From Vicia villosa (taxonomy: Eukaryota > Streptophyta > Magnoliopsida > Fabales > Fabaceae), in NCBI RefSeq assembly GCF_029867415.1, contig NC_081184.1, positions 77,102,364-77,166,363 on the forward strand: 64,000 nt of DNA, written 5' to 3'. Both the position numbers and the translations under genes were made by a program. Positions 22,626 through 36,043 of the stretch are shown here, piece by piece. Each line of letters opens with the position of its first letter. The stretch's first letter is position 1. The notes beneath the pieces were generated by a model, which did not search any database, was not told the DNA's origin, and worked only from the letters and a program-made list of their open reading frames with translations.

Positions 22626-24590
22626 AAAATTGTGAGTTACAATTTTTAATATGACTTAAAATAATATTAATTAATGATAAGTTTTAATTATTAAAATTGT
22701 GAGTTACAGTTTTTAATAAGAGTTATTTTTTTAATAACCATTATTGTATATATAAATATATATTTGGTGAAGGAATTTTACATATTAATACTACGGGTGT
22801 TCATGGTTCATAAATTGCACTAAACTAAATTATATTTTATAGTTCGTTTCAGTTTGCAATAACCACTTCAATAACAACTCAGTTAACAGGTAAAATTGTT
22901 TAAATTTAATTTATAAGTAGTTTAGAACTAATTTATATTTACAAACTAGTTTATAATCAGTTTGCAGTTTTAAACCAATTATATAGTTTCAATTCTTTCA
23001 AAACCAATTTTTTCAATTTCCTAAAAAAATTATATCAAAAAACAAGATTATGAAGAAAAAAAATTTATTGTAATAAAATATATTTAATATTCAAAAATAT
23101 AATACTTTTTATTTTTGGGAATTTTTTTTTTAGGAAAATTAATTTGAAAATTTTTTTGGAAACAAATCTTTTTTATTCTTTTTATTATAAACTAAATTAT
23201 AAAATGAAACTGGTTCTGAACCAGTTTTAAATTGAATTTAAATGGTGTAAATTAAATGGTCCAAATTATTAACCATTTAAGTAGTTGAGTTTTTTATGGT
23301 ATAATGTAGTTGAGTTCAAGTATAAAATTCAGTTAACCATATGATTGAACACCCATAATTTATACTATATATTTTAGCTAAGTCTTCACCGTTCTCTTCA
23401 AACAATTGATACTTTCAATTATATTTTTTTATTTTCACATATTTTAACTATGATTTGTTTTATATCACAAATGACTCAACTTATTTTATTATAACAATTA
23501 TCTATATTTTAACTACATTTTATTTTGTATTTTTTATTGTAGGTTTCCATCCTTCTATTCAAACAATGTTGACAAGGTACCTATTTTTCAATTTTGTATC
23601 AATATTTTTATTTTTATTCTTTGATTTATGTGACATGCTTAGGACTCAACTATTCTCTATTTTTTTGGGAATAAAAACTTTATTGAATAAAAAAAAACAC
23701 AACATACAAAGGGATCCGAGGACTCGGCTACAAAGAGATTATCAAGGAACTAGAGCCATCCTTATAACATCATAAGTTTACTCCCCTAAGTGCATTTTTG
23801 CTCCATATCCTATAGATAATCTTTTCAATGATTTAGGACTAACAGTGGAACTACAAATATCTTCCTCTCATAACAGATCTTGTGATTTACTCTACTATAT
23901 TAATTAAGTAAATAATTTATTTGTATTATTTTGTAATTTTTTTTAGAATAAATATAGTATTAAGTTATCTACTTGTGCACTTTTCCCTTCTTTTCATGAC
24001 TTAGTTTAAATGTAACAATTTTTGTGTGAATGAAAAGAAGAAAGAAAATTTATATTGTTGCTACTTTTATATTTTTGCTATTTAAGAATTATGTGGAAAA
24101 TGGAAACTCATGTAAGTATATGTGTTTAACCAAAATATTTGAGAGATATATTTTTTTTATTTAATTTATTTATTTAATTATTAAAGATCTTTAAAGAATT
24201 TCAAAAAGAATTTATGAATACAAAAAAAGTGTCTCATTTGTCAATCTATTTTACAGTATAAAACATGAGAATGATAATAATGATATATTTTGATATAATC
24301 TTGATACATGTTGTTCTAATTGTATTATAGAAAAATATTAATGTAATTTTAGTGATTGTCATAATAGATTTTCTAATACGTATTTATTTTTCTTATTTGC
24401 AATGGTTTGTTTAATACGAGTATGTAATATTAATTTAAATAAGATTAAAACGTATATATTGTAATTTATTTCCATTTAGTCCAAGGTGAGTCCATAGATA
24501 TAAAATAGGGATTTAAAGTCTATTGGGTGAATTGGGGTTTAGGGTTTGAGATGCTTTGCATGATTAAAGATGATTAGAATGCTTTAGGGT
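22626..24590. other. AT-rich DNA without recognisable genes
   Basis: No frame longer than about 106 codons and no familiar domain. It holds the possible MITE described separately. At about 23670-23760 an AT-rich stretch with TTTATTGAATAAAAAAAAA is followed by a GC-richer piece (GGATCCGAGGACTCGGC); on the minus strand this looks like a polyadenylated 3' end. Confidence 0.5.
22795..23354. mobile_element. Possible hAT-type MITE (about 560 bp)
   Basis: The left end reads GGGTGTTCATGGTT. The right end, reverse-complemented, reads GGGTGTTCAATCATATGGTT. The interior has many GTTTA / TTAAAC words and no coding frame. GGGTGTTCA ends are typical of plant hAT MITEs. No clean 8-bp duplication is visible, so the edges are uncertain. 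Confidence 0.4.
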
Positions 24591-24599
24591 GTTAATCAA

Positions 24600-25015
24600 T
24601 ATTAATCTATGTATCAAACGATGACCCTCGATGACCCGTAAATCCAATGAAAAGACTTATGACAAACGATGACCCTCGATGACCCGTACATCCAAAAGGC
24701 TACACTTATTTTCAATTCAAATTCAAATTACTTTTCACACCTCTTTTCAAAACAATTTCCAAAAGGCTACACTTATTTACAAGTTAAAGTCCTTATTCAA
24801 ATGTTTTACTATACACACACGAAACTTCTTTCAAACAAACAAACAAAGTGAGCTAAGCAATTAAGAGTCCATGGATACAAAGGGTGCTCATACCTTCCCT
24901 TTGTATAACCTACCCCCCGAACTCAAAATCTTTAAAAGGCCTTTCCTGTTCTTTTTGCCTTTCCAATTGGATAAAATAAAAGTCGGTGGCGACTCTTGCT
25001 ATCCGCAACATTTCT
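24600..25015 (+). mobile_element. Ogre-like LTR 3'-end fragment
   Basis: A duplicated ACGATGACCCTCGATGACCCGT (about 24620 and 24667) is followed by AAGCAATTAAGAGTCC, TACCTTCCCTTTGTATAACC and GTCGGTGGCGACTC. These match, in inverse order, the tail of the solo LTR at 54333. The element body is missing. Confidence 0.7.
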
Positions 25016-25050
25016 AAAAGTCAGTTCTCCCACCGTATTAAAGGTACTAT

Positions 25051-25285
25051 GTGAACCCAATGTTTCACCGCTTTCCGATTCAATATCTAGAATCCAAACC
25101 ACACCTCCAATCCGGACAAGATCGAAGCCACTACGCCTATTTTCAGTTAAGGATCAACGTCTAATTTGTGAACCCAAAGTTTCACCACCTCTATTTCCAA
25201 TCGAGGATCAAAGTCAACCATGTGAACCCAAGTTTCACCGCTTATATTTCAAAGCCAACCATGTGAAACCAAGTTTCACAGCTTA
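25051..25285 (+). repeat. Four copies of GTGAACCCAA-GTTTCACCGCTT
   Basis: Copies start at 25051, 25169, 25222 and 25263. The last two are embedded in a roughly 41-nt direct repeat (TTATATTTCAAAGCCAACCA). Part of a decayed LTR. Confidence 0.65.
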
Positions 25286-25309
25286 TATTTCAAAGCCAAC
25301 CATGAATGC

Positions 25310-25648
25310 ATGTACAATTATCTCAACACATATGCAATTAAGATTATTTACACAAATCTTAACAGACCGCATACCTCAATAATTCACACAATGAATTATC
25401 CACCAATTGTACAAGATTCACATATCAAAATAACAACTGCAACAAGGCATAACAACCATCATATATCCAATCACAAACATCATGAATATATCTACACAAA
25501 GTATTCCAACAATTGTATTCATAACATACCAAAACATGACGCACATAAGACAATTACACGTTATTCAAATCTACCATTATCATTATTCAACCCACATCTC
25601 AATACATACACATTTAAATGATCATTATCTACAAGATACATTCCAATA

Positions 25649-25688
<40 letters not shown>

Positions 25689-26165
25689 CATCCCAACATA
25701 TCATGGATATCACATTCACTTAACACATCTATGAATATTAGTCACAAGTCATTAATTCATAATACACACATAAGTAATCACATGTTATCCATATATTAAA
25801 ATCAAAATTAAAACATTCAACATCAACCAACTCTATCATATCATATAGATAATCGCATTAGCTTCCTAACGCTTCGAATGGCGCATAAAACGGAGTTACG
25901 GATCAAAAGTTATGGTCTTTACAAAAATCTGCCAAAATGGAAATCTGCAGGTCGATGCAAGGGATTCGTAAGTCGACGCATAGATGTTTTCCACTCCTCT
26001 CGGGTTAGCTCAGGTCGACCCATGAGTCGATACAAAGGATTCTATAGGTCGACGCACAAAATTCATAGGTTGACGCATGCTGAAGGAAAATGGATTTTCT
26101 TCCTTTTTGGGTGCTCAGGTCGACTCATGCCAGGTCGACCTACAGTGCGCAAAACTCAGAAAATC
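25310..26165 (-). mobile_element. Chromovirus-type LTR remnant with GGTCGACGCA words
   Basis: The stretch GCTTCGAATGGCGCATAAAACGG, followed by GAGTTACGGATCAAAAGTTATGG, is collinear with CTTCAAACGGCGCGTAG and CGACCTACGGTTCAAAAGAT in the D LTR (35100-35160). Where D carries CCGCTTAGCGG words, this copy carries six or more GGTCGACGCA / GGTCGACCCAT words (25950-26150). No coding region remains. Confidence 0.5.
25651..25686. repeat. (AT)18 microsatellite
   Basis: An uninterrupted AT run inside the LTR remnant. Confidence 0.95.
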
Positions 26166-27051
<886 letters not shown>

Positions 27052-27056
27052 GTAAT

Positions 27057-27285
27057 TGTTATGAATATTTATGTTAGTGGATGTCCATCCATCTCCTAAT
27101 TCTTTATCTTCCTATTCTATACTTAATATGTGATTAATATGTATGATTTTCTATCTCCCTTGAGTCCTATAAATAGAGACCCATATTACAATGTAAAGCA
27201 CACTTGAAATAAGATAAGATAATATTGCTCTATTTCTTCTCCACTTCTCTTTGATCTCTTTATTGTTTTAGTTAGTTTTATAACA
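27057..27285 (+). repeat. 5' LTR of copia B (229 bp)
   Basis: Starts TGTTATGAATATTT and ends TTTTATAACA. TATAAATA lies at 27168-27175. Confidence 0.92.
27168..27175 (+). promoter_or_regulatory. TATA box in the 5' LTR of copia B
   Basis: TCCTATAAATAGAGACC; the same box is at 31170-31177 in the 3' LTR. Confidence 0.65.
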
Positions 27286-27300
27286 CGTTATCAGCACGAA
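27286..27300 (+). other. Primer-binding site of copia B
   Basis: CGTTATCAGCACGAA directly follows the 5' LTR and is shared with element A. The tRNA it pairs with cannot be named from the sequence alone. Confidence 0.65.
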
Positions 27301-27508
27301 ACTCTACCGTGTGAGCGATTTTATGTTCAATTTGCATAATCATGTTTCTTCTCTTTCGAGTAAGTTTTTAAGATTTTTCTTCATCTTATAGATTAAATTT
27401 TAGCATGCTATTCTATTTTTTTTTTTGTATAAGATTTCATTGGAAATTTTTTTTAGTTAACACAATTATATATTTTAAAGTTGTCTATCATCGATAAGTT
27501 CTTGAAGC

Positions 27509-27985
27509 ATCCCTGAAGGATTGCTTAAAGAATGATTGTTCAATTTTTATGAAAACAACAATTGTAATTTTCATGCATTCCTGAAGAATTGCATGAATAG
27601 CGTGCATCCCTGAAGGATTATAAATATTATTTTTATTAGTAAATGATTTGTGATTGAGTTCCTGAAGAACTACAAAATGTGATTGAGTTCCTGAAAAACT
27701 ATAAAAAAAAATTGTGATTGTGATTGAGTTCCTGAAGAACTACAATTTGTTGTTGTATCGATCTAAAAATTCATAATTTCTAATATGTTCATTAAAATAT
27801 TGTCATTTTAGAAAAATGACAAATGATTTTAACGCATCCCAGAAGGATGGTTATATATATTTTTTAGATTATTGTTTATAACAAATTATTTATATAGTTC
27901 TTGAAGAACTTATCGAGCATCCCTGAAGGATATAAAAATAAATTATTTTTCTAGTTCCTGAAGAACTTATCCATCCCTGAAGGAT
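27509..27985 (+). repeat. Array of eleven short palindromes in the leader of copia B
   Basis: Two alternating types. ATCCCTGAAGGAT (or variants) is at 27509-27521, 27577-27589, 27606-27618, 27836-27848, 27919-27931 and 27973-27985. AGTTCCTGAAGAACT (or variants) is at 27657-27671, 27686-27700, 27727-27741, 27896-27910 and 27953-27967. Each can fold on itself around CTGAAG. The second type contains TTCnnGAA, the half-site pair of plant heat-shock elements. Function is unknown. Confidence 0.85.
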
Positions 27986-27999
27986 AGTTAATCAAATTA

Positions 28000-29640
28000 A
28001 TTATATGACGATATAATTTTAGTGATATAATATTGTATGATTAAATATGTTTAACTTTATAAGGGGTAATTGTTTGATAATTATATGATCATATGTTCAT
28101 ATGAATGTATTTGATTAAAGTGTTTAATAATGAAATACTATTATATTGGTTTTGACTTATATTGGAGGTATCTAATATCTTTGTATTACACAACACAATT
28201 TGGACAGAAAATGTGCAATAGAAAAACTACCGTCTTTTCCCCCGAGCTTGTACTACACTTATATTAGTACAATTGAAGCACATGTCATTGTAAACCAGTA
28301 GTTTACAAATTAGACTTAAATGTGTCGTTGGTAAAACCGATTGGGTCATCTCGGATATAATATGATGCGAATAATTTGTATTGAAGAACTAGAAGTTTCT
28401 TCAATCCAGTCAATATTTGTGTGTTTCTAAAGGAAAATAAAAATTTGAGAAATTGCGTTTTTATGACATTAATTGTTGCATCGACTAAACTATCATGCAT
28501 ATGTCTCTACTCACAACCAGAAGTTTGTGAAATTATTTTCTCAACTAATTAGACTAAGATCTTGTTTTCTGGATTTTTTAGAAATTCATGTATAAGTATC
28601 ACATATATTATTAAAATTGATATTGAATATCATGTAATATATGTTCATAAAAAGAAAATGGACCCGAAGATCCATTCTTTAGACGTCTAAAGTTAATTAA
28701 ATGGTTGATACTTATGAGATCATCAATTCTAAATTATATATTTGAAACACCCAAACTATGATATTAAGATATTTATTCACATTAAGCCAACAAGATACTA
28801 TATCTTAGTCCTCCCTAATTTATTCTAATATTTCTCATCTTAGTGAACATTTGGATGTGTTGTGTATATTCCAATTGCTCCAATATAATACGTTAAGATG
28901 AGTCATGAAAGAATATTGGAAAAATATAATTAATATGACTCTCAATTTTGAAGATATAATTTGAGAAAATAATCAAATACTTGATTGCAGCCCAGTAGGC
29001 TGATTATCACTTGATAAATTAATTTTCCCAATATTAGGGGGAGTGAAATAAGCAGCTGAAATCATGAACAAGAAGTTCAAATGAACAACTGAAATCATGA
29101 ACAAGAAGTTCAAATGAACAATTTAAAATAAATTGTTGTATTGATCCTCGTACAAATCAATATGAACCAAAAGTTCAAAACATTATTCATTTGCAAAGTG
29201 TATAAAATAAATTATCAGTTGATAATACTCCACTCAAAGTGGATTCTCATATTGGATAATATAATATTGCAAATGAGTTGTTGTTGCGCCTGAAGCGTGG
29301 TATGAAAGTCGATTCCAATGTTAAAAGTCCTCTACTAAGAAAAGAAACTAAAGATGACCCAAGTGAGGATATGAAAATGCTAAGAGCACTTTGACCTAAC
29401 TTAATTTTCAGTTCCAGAAGAACAAATCAAGTACTTGAAATATGAAATAAAGAGATCTCGATAAAATATGTCATGGATGAAATTGAATGGAACCGAAATT
29501 GAGATAACTAAATAAAGTCAATATTGACAATGTCTTTGTATACAATATAGCGCTAAAAGTGATCAATGATAACGAGGATCATGAGTCAAAGTCTATTAAA
29601 GATTAGAGACTAAGTGAGAATTGGCCAAAATAAATATATT
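28000..29640 (+). other. Decayed gag/protease/integrase region of copia B
   Basis: Position and collinearity with element A place gag and integrase here, but stops are dense and no domain can be read with confidence. A 65-codon frame antisense to the element (28500-28303) is also open in element A. Confidence 0.5.
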
Positions 29641-30830
29641 CAATTGAATAAGAATTAAACTCACTTTACAAGTGACTCACTTTTGGACCTGTAGTCCGAA
29701 CACCTCATGGTGTGAAACTAAGTGGATATAAATGACTTTTTGTGAAAAAGAAAATAAGAATGATATAAAGTTTGATTTATTGCTCAATGATTTTCACAAA
29801 GACCTAAGATTGGTTTTGATAAAACATATTCACCTGTAGTGGATTCAATTGATTTTTGATAATTAATTAGCCTTGTAACACATGAAGGGCTTAATTTGAA
29901 CATGATGGATGTAATGACATCTTATTTATATGGTTCACTTAATAGTGACATTTACATGAAACTCCCTGAAGGGTTCAATATACCAGAGGCACGTAATTTT
30001 GGATCTCGAGAAGACTACTCCATCAAATTGAACAAGTTTCTCTATGGGTTGAAATAATCTGGATGCATGTGATGGTATAATCACCACAGTGATTATTTAC
30101 TAAAGGATAAATATACAAGTAACTCAATTTGTCCTTGTATTTTCATAAAATGATGTGGAAAATAATTTGCAATACTAGTTATCTATGTGAATGACCTACA
30201 TATTATTGGAACTCCTGAAGAGCTTCCAAAAGCTATAAATTCCTTAAAGAAAGAGTTTGAGATGAAGGACCTAGGAAAAACAAAAATTATGTCTAGCCTT
30301 ACAAATTGAGAATTTGGACAATGGAATATTTGTACATCAGGAAGATTATATAGAAAAGTGTTGAAACATTTCTATATGGACAAATCTCATTCGTTGTCTA
30401 CTCCAATGATTATTATATCATTAGATGTAGAGAAAGATCCTTTCAGGCCTCAAGAAAATGATTATATAAATTGTTTGGTCCTGAAGTACCATATCTTAGT
30501 ACATTTGGAGCACTAATGTACCTTGCTAATTATACACGTCTCGATATATCGTTTATGGTCAATCTATTACCAAGATACAATTATTCGCCTACATGAAGAC
30601 ATTTGAACGGAGTCAAACATATACTTTATTATCTTAGATATGCTGGTTACTGGTCAGATTCTCACAATGGTAGATCAGAAACAAGTTATTTGTTTACATG
30701 TGATGCTACAACCATTTCATGGAGATATATGAAACAACTCATGGCAACAACTTCATCAAATCCCGCATAACTATTAGCTCTACATGAAGTCACTTCGAAG
30801 AAGACATTTTAAGCAACGACTACAAAGAAT
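29640..30830 (+). pseudogene. Copia reverse transcriptase / RNase H remnant of element B
   Basis: Readable blocks are VRTPHGVKLSG, MTSYLYGSLNSDIYMKLPEG, SIKLNKFLYGLK (followed by a stop), CPCIFIK, YVNDLHIIGTPEELPKAI and LKKEFEMKDLGKTK. These are reverse-transcriptase motifs. The catalytic YVDD box reads YVND, losing one catalytic aspartate. RNase H is represented by SETSYLFTCDATTISW, after an apparent deletion near 30640. At least ten stops and several frameshifts lie between blocks. Confidence 0.8.
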
Positions 30831-30889
30831 ATCGTCACACATATAAATGTTTGCATGAGGGGGAGAAATACATATGTTTTGCACTCTTT

Positions 30890-31035
30890 TCCCATCACCA
30901 TGGTTTTGTCCCACTGGGTTTTCCTGGTAAGGTTTTTAGCGAGGCAATTCACATTTAAAGGATATTGTACTCTTTTTCCTTCACTAGAATTTTTCCCACT
31001 GGGTTTTCTCTAGTAAGGTTTTAACGAGGCATATC
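30890..31035 (+). repeat. Duplicated 3' untranslated motif of copia B
   Basis: TTTGTCCCACTGGGTTTTCC-GGTAAGGTTTTTAGCGAGGC occurs at about 30905-30945, and again, diverged, at about 30985-31030. The mirrored pair is in element A (12930-13060). Confidence 0.65.
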
Positions 31036-31050
31036 CTTAATGGACATCCA

Positions 31051-31058
31051 AGGGGGAG
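31051..31058 (+). other. Polypurine tract of copia B
   Basis: AAGGGGGAG directly precedes the 3' LTR. Confidence 0.8.
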
Positions 31059-31287
31059 TGTTATGAATATTTATGTTAGTGGATGTCCATCCATCTCCTA
31101 ATTCTTCATCTTCCTATTTCATACTTAATATGTGATTAATATGTATGATTTTCTATCTCCCTTGAGTCCTATAAATAGAGACCCGTATTACAATGTAAAG
31201 CACACTTGAAATAAGATAAGATAATATTGCTCTATTTCTTCTCCACTTCTCTTTGATCTCTTTATTGTTTTAGTTAGTTTTATATCA
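31059..31287 (+). repeat. 3' LTR of copia B (229 bp)
   Basis: It ends TATATCA where the 5' copy ends TATAACA. About five differences are visible in 229 bp. Confidence 0.92.
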
Positions 31288-31292
31288 GTAAT

Positions 31293-32627
31293 GAATTATC
31301 ATAATATTTATTTGTAACTTCTATTACCATTGTAAGTCATATATGATATATTTAATTTTTAATTTAAAAAATATATTATTTTGTATAAAAATGTATAGTT
31401 GGTATGTATTTTAATATTTAATTGTGATAATATTAAGATACAGTAAGATCTTAGAGTAGGTAGAGTGACTCTTAAATATTTTAATAGTAATTAAAGTTAA
31501 AAGTTAATAATAATTTAAAAAACAAAAATTTAATAATAATAATATTAATTAAAAATTACAATTTTGATATAGTATTTAAGAGTTTAGAATATGAAGAGTT
31601 CATATCAAATAATTAATAGAAATGATATTATAGAAGGATATATAAGAAAAATAGAATAACATAAAAAAATGACGCAGTAATCATCAGGCTCAATTCTTGA
31701 TTCCGTCTTACGATTAAAGTGAAAGATTTTGATTATTACTTTTATTTCTACTTGTATTTAGAAATTTATAAATTTTAAGTTTGTAAATTTCTGAATAATC
31801 GAGACTTATAATAGTGAAAAAAATTCTTAAATATATTCTATTACCTTTTCAAAATAAGAAAAAAAATATTAAAATTGCATTGAAATAAAAAAAAAAGCAT
31901 TGAAATAAAAAAAATGTTTCAAATGATCTATCTAAACATTTGAAGATTTTAACACATAATTTAATGAGTAGAAATATTTCACTTTCTGGAATATATTAAT
32001 GGTAATTAAATTTATAAAAGTTAGTGAGTATTAATAAAGTTTAATGGTTATTAACAAAATTTAATTATAACATCAATTAAATTTATTTACATTGATCAAT
32101 ATAACATTTGAGAAGTGATAATAAGAAAAATTCAAATAAGTTTATCATATTAAAAGAAATTAATATAATCTTTAATTTTTTTTAAATGTTTCACTCCTGC
32201 CTTTTATTTATATGGAATCCTAAAAATTATCTTCAATTTTTATTTCATTATTTTATTATATTATATCATATCATTTTATCGATAATTAACATTGTAATTG
32301 ATATTTGTTAATATGTATTATAAATTATTTTATTAATGTAAATAATTATAGTTCAAATAATAAATGAATACCTACAATGTTCATTGATATACTTTAATTA
32401 TAATTATAATGGATTGAATGTCTATTAAAAAAATATAACACAAATGAGTTACTATTAATAATTTAAATAATAATAAATAGATACAGTATATAAAAAAATT
32501 ACAACAACTAAAATATACTTAAAGTTCTTATGTGTACAATATTATAATCAAATATAATATATTATTTAAATTCATTGAACATTTTATAGTTGACAAAATA
32601 TAAATGGAAGATTGTCATGACGATAAC
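31293..32627. other. AT-rich DNA without genes
   Basis: About 1.3 kb of very AT-rich sequence. I see no frame, domain or repeat structure in it. Confidence 0.6.
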
Positions 32628-34776
32628 TGCAACACCCCATAATTTTTCCATTTTAATTTAATTAAGATTTAAATTAATTATTGAAAATTAATTGGCATTT
32701 TATTGGATTTATTTGAGAATTATGGAAAAGGAAGTTATTGGGCTTGTGTTATGATTAGTAGAGGGGAGGTGTTAAATGGTAGGCCCTTACTAAAGTAAAT
32801 TCTATTTTTCATAAAATAAGGAAAAGAGGAAATTGTGAGAGTGGAAGCAAAAAGGGCAAAAGTTTGAGAAAGAGAAGATACGTGAAAGAAGAGAAGAAGA
32901 AGAAGAAGAAGAGCTTTCAAGATCTTTAACCAAGGTAAGGGGGGACTCTTTTGGGTAATTTCTATTACGCGATTATAGGTAATAGAATAGATTAACATGT
33001 GATTTGATTCGATTGAGTATATTGGGATTGGGATTGTTAGGTTTAGGAATGTTATAATTTAGAATAATTGATGAAATTGTATGAATTGTGGTTGATAATG
33101 AGTTTTATTGATGTATGATGATGTAATTGATGATTGTATGTCTGTAAATGGTGTTTGGATTCGATTTTGGGTGAAAGGAGTGTGAAATCGCAGGTCTGTC
33201 ACAAAGCAGAAAATCTGCAGAATCGCACGTCCGCTAAGCGGCCCCTGGCTCGCTAAGTGGATGTTGTTCGTTTTTCAAAAAAATAAAAGGGCTCGCTAAG
33301 CGGAGGTTCCAACGTATTTCGCTTCTGCCATAGGCCGCTGGTGGGTCGCTGAGCGGACCCTGCTGTGCAGAAATTTCCTGAACTTTGAAAAATCATAACT
33401 TTTGATCCGTATATCCGTTCTTAGTGCCGTTTTGGGAGTTATAAAGAAAATTAAACATTTTATATGATGAATTGGTGGGATGGGCAGTGGCCCGACTAAA
33501 TTTTAAAAATTGATTTACTTGCTTTGTGAAATGAAATATTGTGCATATATGTGATTGTATGAATAAGACAATGTTTCAGTGTGATGATAGATGAATTGTG
33601 GTTATTGTTATGGTTATCTTGATGAATGTGTAAATAATTGAATGATTGTGCAAACATGTGCATACTTTATCAGTGATGAAAATGGTGAATTATGGTGAGA
33701 CGATGCGGTGCATCGAATTCAGTGATGTTTTAAGTATATTATATGTATGCATTCATTCATACGCATTTCGGTGATGGATCCCGGTGATGTTTGGATCAAT
33801 GGGGGACATAATTCCCATTGTGTGAAATTTGTGTTGGTAGGGTCGTATCTCGATGAGGTTTAGATCAATCAGGTGGATTATTTCCACGACTTATTGGTAC
33901 CACATGCATAGTGTTAGTTGGTGTAACACTCCAATTCTACCCAAGCTGTTAGGTACAAATATCAGAGTATAAAAATTAAGTTCATATAAGCAATTAGGGT
34001 ATTACACTTAAGGAACCACAATCAATAAAATATACCATACTCGCAAAAGATGCGTAACACAAATAATTAACGAGGAAAGATTCTCATAAACACTTGACAG
34101 TATTCATATATATATATATCGGTAAACAGGATATCCACAGTATTCCTCCAAAATACAACGTATGATAAGGTATCCGAAATACATAATATGAGTACATCCA
34201 AAAGATCAAATATAAATCAAAAGGATCCTATAAGCATCATCTACAAAATAAGTGTTCAATCCCCCCTAGGTAATACGTATCACGAGCGGACGACACCAAA
34301 ACGGACGACTACTAAAAGAGCACCTACACTTGCGGATCACCTGCACATTACCCACGAGTAGGTAACATTAAAGCAGAAGGGTGAGAATATAATTTATAAT
34401 GAAAAAGCATGATAAATATAGTAATGCCAACAAGTATCATCAAGAATCATACAACAAAGTAATCCACTAAATCAACCACAATCAATGTATGAAGAATGCG
34501 ATAAATGAGTGAGAACATAATGGTAAAGACAGATGGTGATGAATGAGAGTCGACTATGCATATGCATGTGGTACCCAAATCCGGAGTAAACTCCTCCTTG
34601 TCATTATGACAAATACACCTTGCTGAGCATTATGCTGGGACTTCATTCCACTCAGGAAAGTACATCGTTGTCGAGCAGTAAGCTACGACAAACTGTCATC
34701 GAGCATTTAGCCCCCACTGATGATCTCTTGCCACTCAGGCTAATGTACCGTTACCGAGCATTAAGCTCCCACTGGT

Positions 34777-35355
34777 AACCAATGCCACACGGGCCACCTG
34801 TTAACAGCATTCCGTCATTAACGTATTGAAATGTTATGCTGTGCACACAAATGACTCGATTACATAACGACAACAATAATAATATAACTCGGACACATAT
34901 CCACATCACACCGGTTATATTAATCCACACGGATACATCATAAACACCACTCAGGCTTTCATAATCACACAACACACATTTACCGTCAAAACACACCTGA
35001 TTAGTAAATATTATTTCACAAAATATATTTATGAAAACTCATACAACCACCAACACACTCTTTTTTATCATAAAGCATACTCAAGGATTTCCATAACACT
35101 TCAAACGGCGCGTAGAAACGACCTACGGTTCAAAAGATACAACAAAACGAAGTTTGGAAAAACTACATCTTACACTGTCCGCTTGAGCTCCGCTTAGCGG
35201 ACCCAGACAGAAAATTATTAGTCAAAAATGCAGAAGCTCCGCTTAGCGGATCCTCACAGAAATTTTTCTGCAAAAGAACCTCCGCTTAGCGGACCCAGGG
35301 CCGCTTAGCGGACCTGCGTAAACCTAGAAAAACCAGTTCTGCAACAGACCAGCTA
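34777..35355 (-). repeat. LTR segment duplicated at 45070-45480
   Basis: The block from ACCAATGCCACACGGGCC to CAGACCAGCTA occurs once in the other LTR (about 51615-52188) but twice here, on either side of element S. Confidence 0.85.
35190..35311. repeat. Cluster of four CCGCTTAGCGG motifs in the D LTR
   Basis: Exact 11-mers at 35190-35200, 35239-35249, 35282-35292 and 35301-35311. The same four lie at 52025-52035, 52074-52084, 52117-52127 and 52136-52146. The duplicated block has them at about 45315-45437, one altered to CCGCTTGGCGG. Confidence 0.9.
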
Positions 35356-36043
35356 ACCAATGCTGAAGGATAGAAAAACACTTAGAAAGGGGGGGATTGA
35401 ATAAGTGTGACTTAAAATCTTGAGCGATAAAAATAAAATGCACAATTATTTTTATCCTGGTTCGCTGTTAACGAAGCTACTCCAGTCCACCCCCGCAGAG
35501 ATGATTTACCTCAACTGAGGATTTAATCCACTAATCGCACGGATTACAATGGTTTTCCACTTAGCCGCAACTAAGTCTTCCAGAGTCTTCTGATCACAAC
35601 CTGATCACTCCAGGAACAACTGCTTAGTTCACTCCTAAGACTTTTCTAGAGTCTACTGATCAACACGATCACTCTAGGCTTAGTTCACTCCTAAGACTTT
35701 CTGCTCAGCCAACTGCCAAGACTTCCTGCTCAGCCAACTGCCAAGACTTCCTGCTCAGCTAACTGCTAAGACTTCCTAGAGTATACTGATCAACTGATCA
35801 CTCTAGTTCCTTACAACTTAATGTAATCAATTCAAGAGTTTACAAATGCTTCTTAAAAGCGATAATCACAACTGTGATATTTCTCTTACAATTTAAGCTT
35901 AATCTCACTAATATATTACAACAGCAATGTAGTGAGCTTTGATGAAGATGAAGATTCTGAGTTTAGATTTGAACAGCGTTTCAGCAAGTTAATTTGAATT
36001 GTATTGGTGCGAAATCGTTGACCTTGCTTCTCATCAGAACTTC

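Larger units (their letters stand above)
27057..31287 (+). mobile_element. Copia element B, plus strand, TSD GTAAT
   Basis: Two 229-bp LTRs (27057-27285 and 31059-31287) are flanked by GTAAT at 27052-27056 and 31288-31292. A primer site, leader palindrome array, decayed pol and polypurine tract lie in the correct order. The LTRs differ at only a handful of sites, while the coding part is full of stops. That suggests a non-autonomous copy mobilised in trans. Confidence 0.92.

Noticed and set aside
28303..28500. 65-codon frame antisense in element B, also open in element A (15430-15627)
   Set aside because: The two copies are one family, so DNA similarity explains the shared frame. No ATG context or domain supports a gene, though a dN/dS test on more copies could change this.
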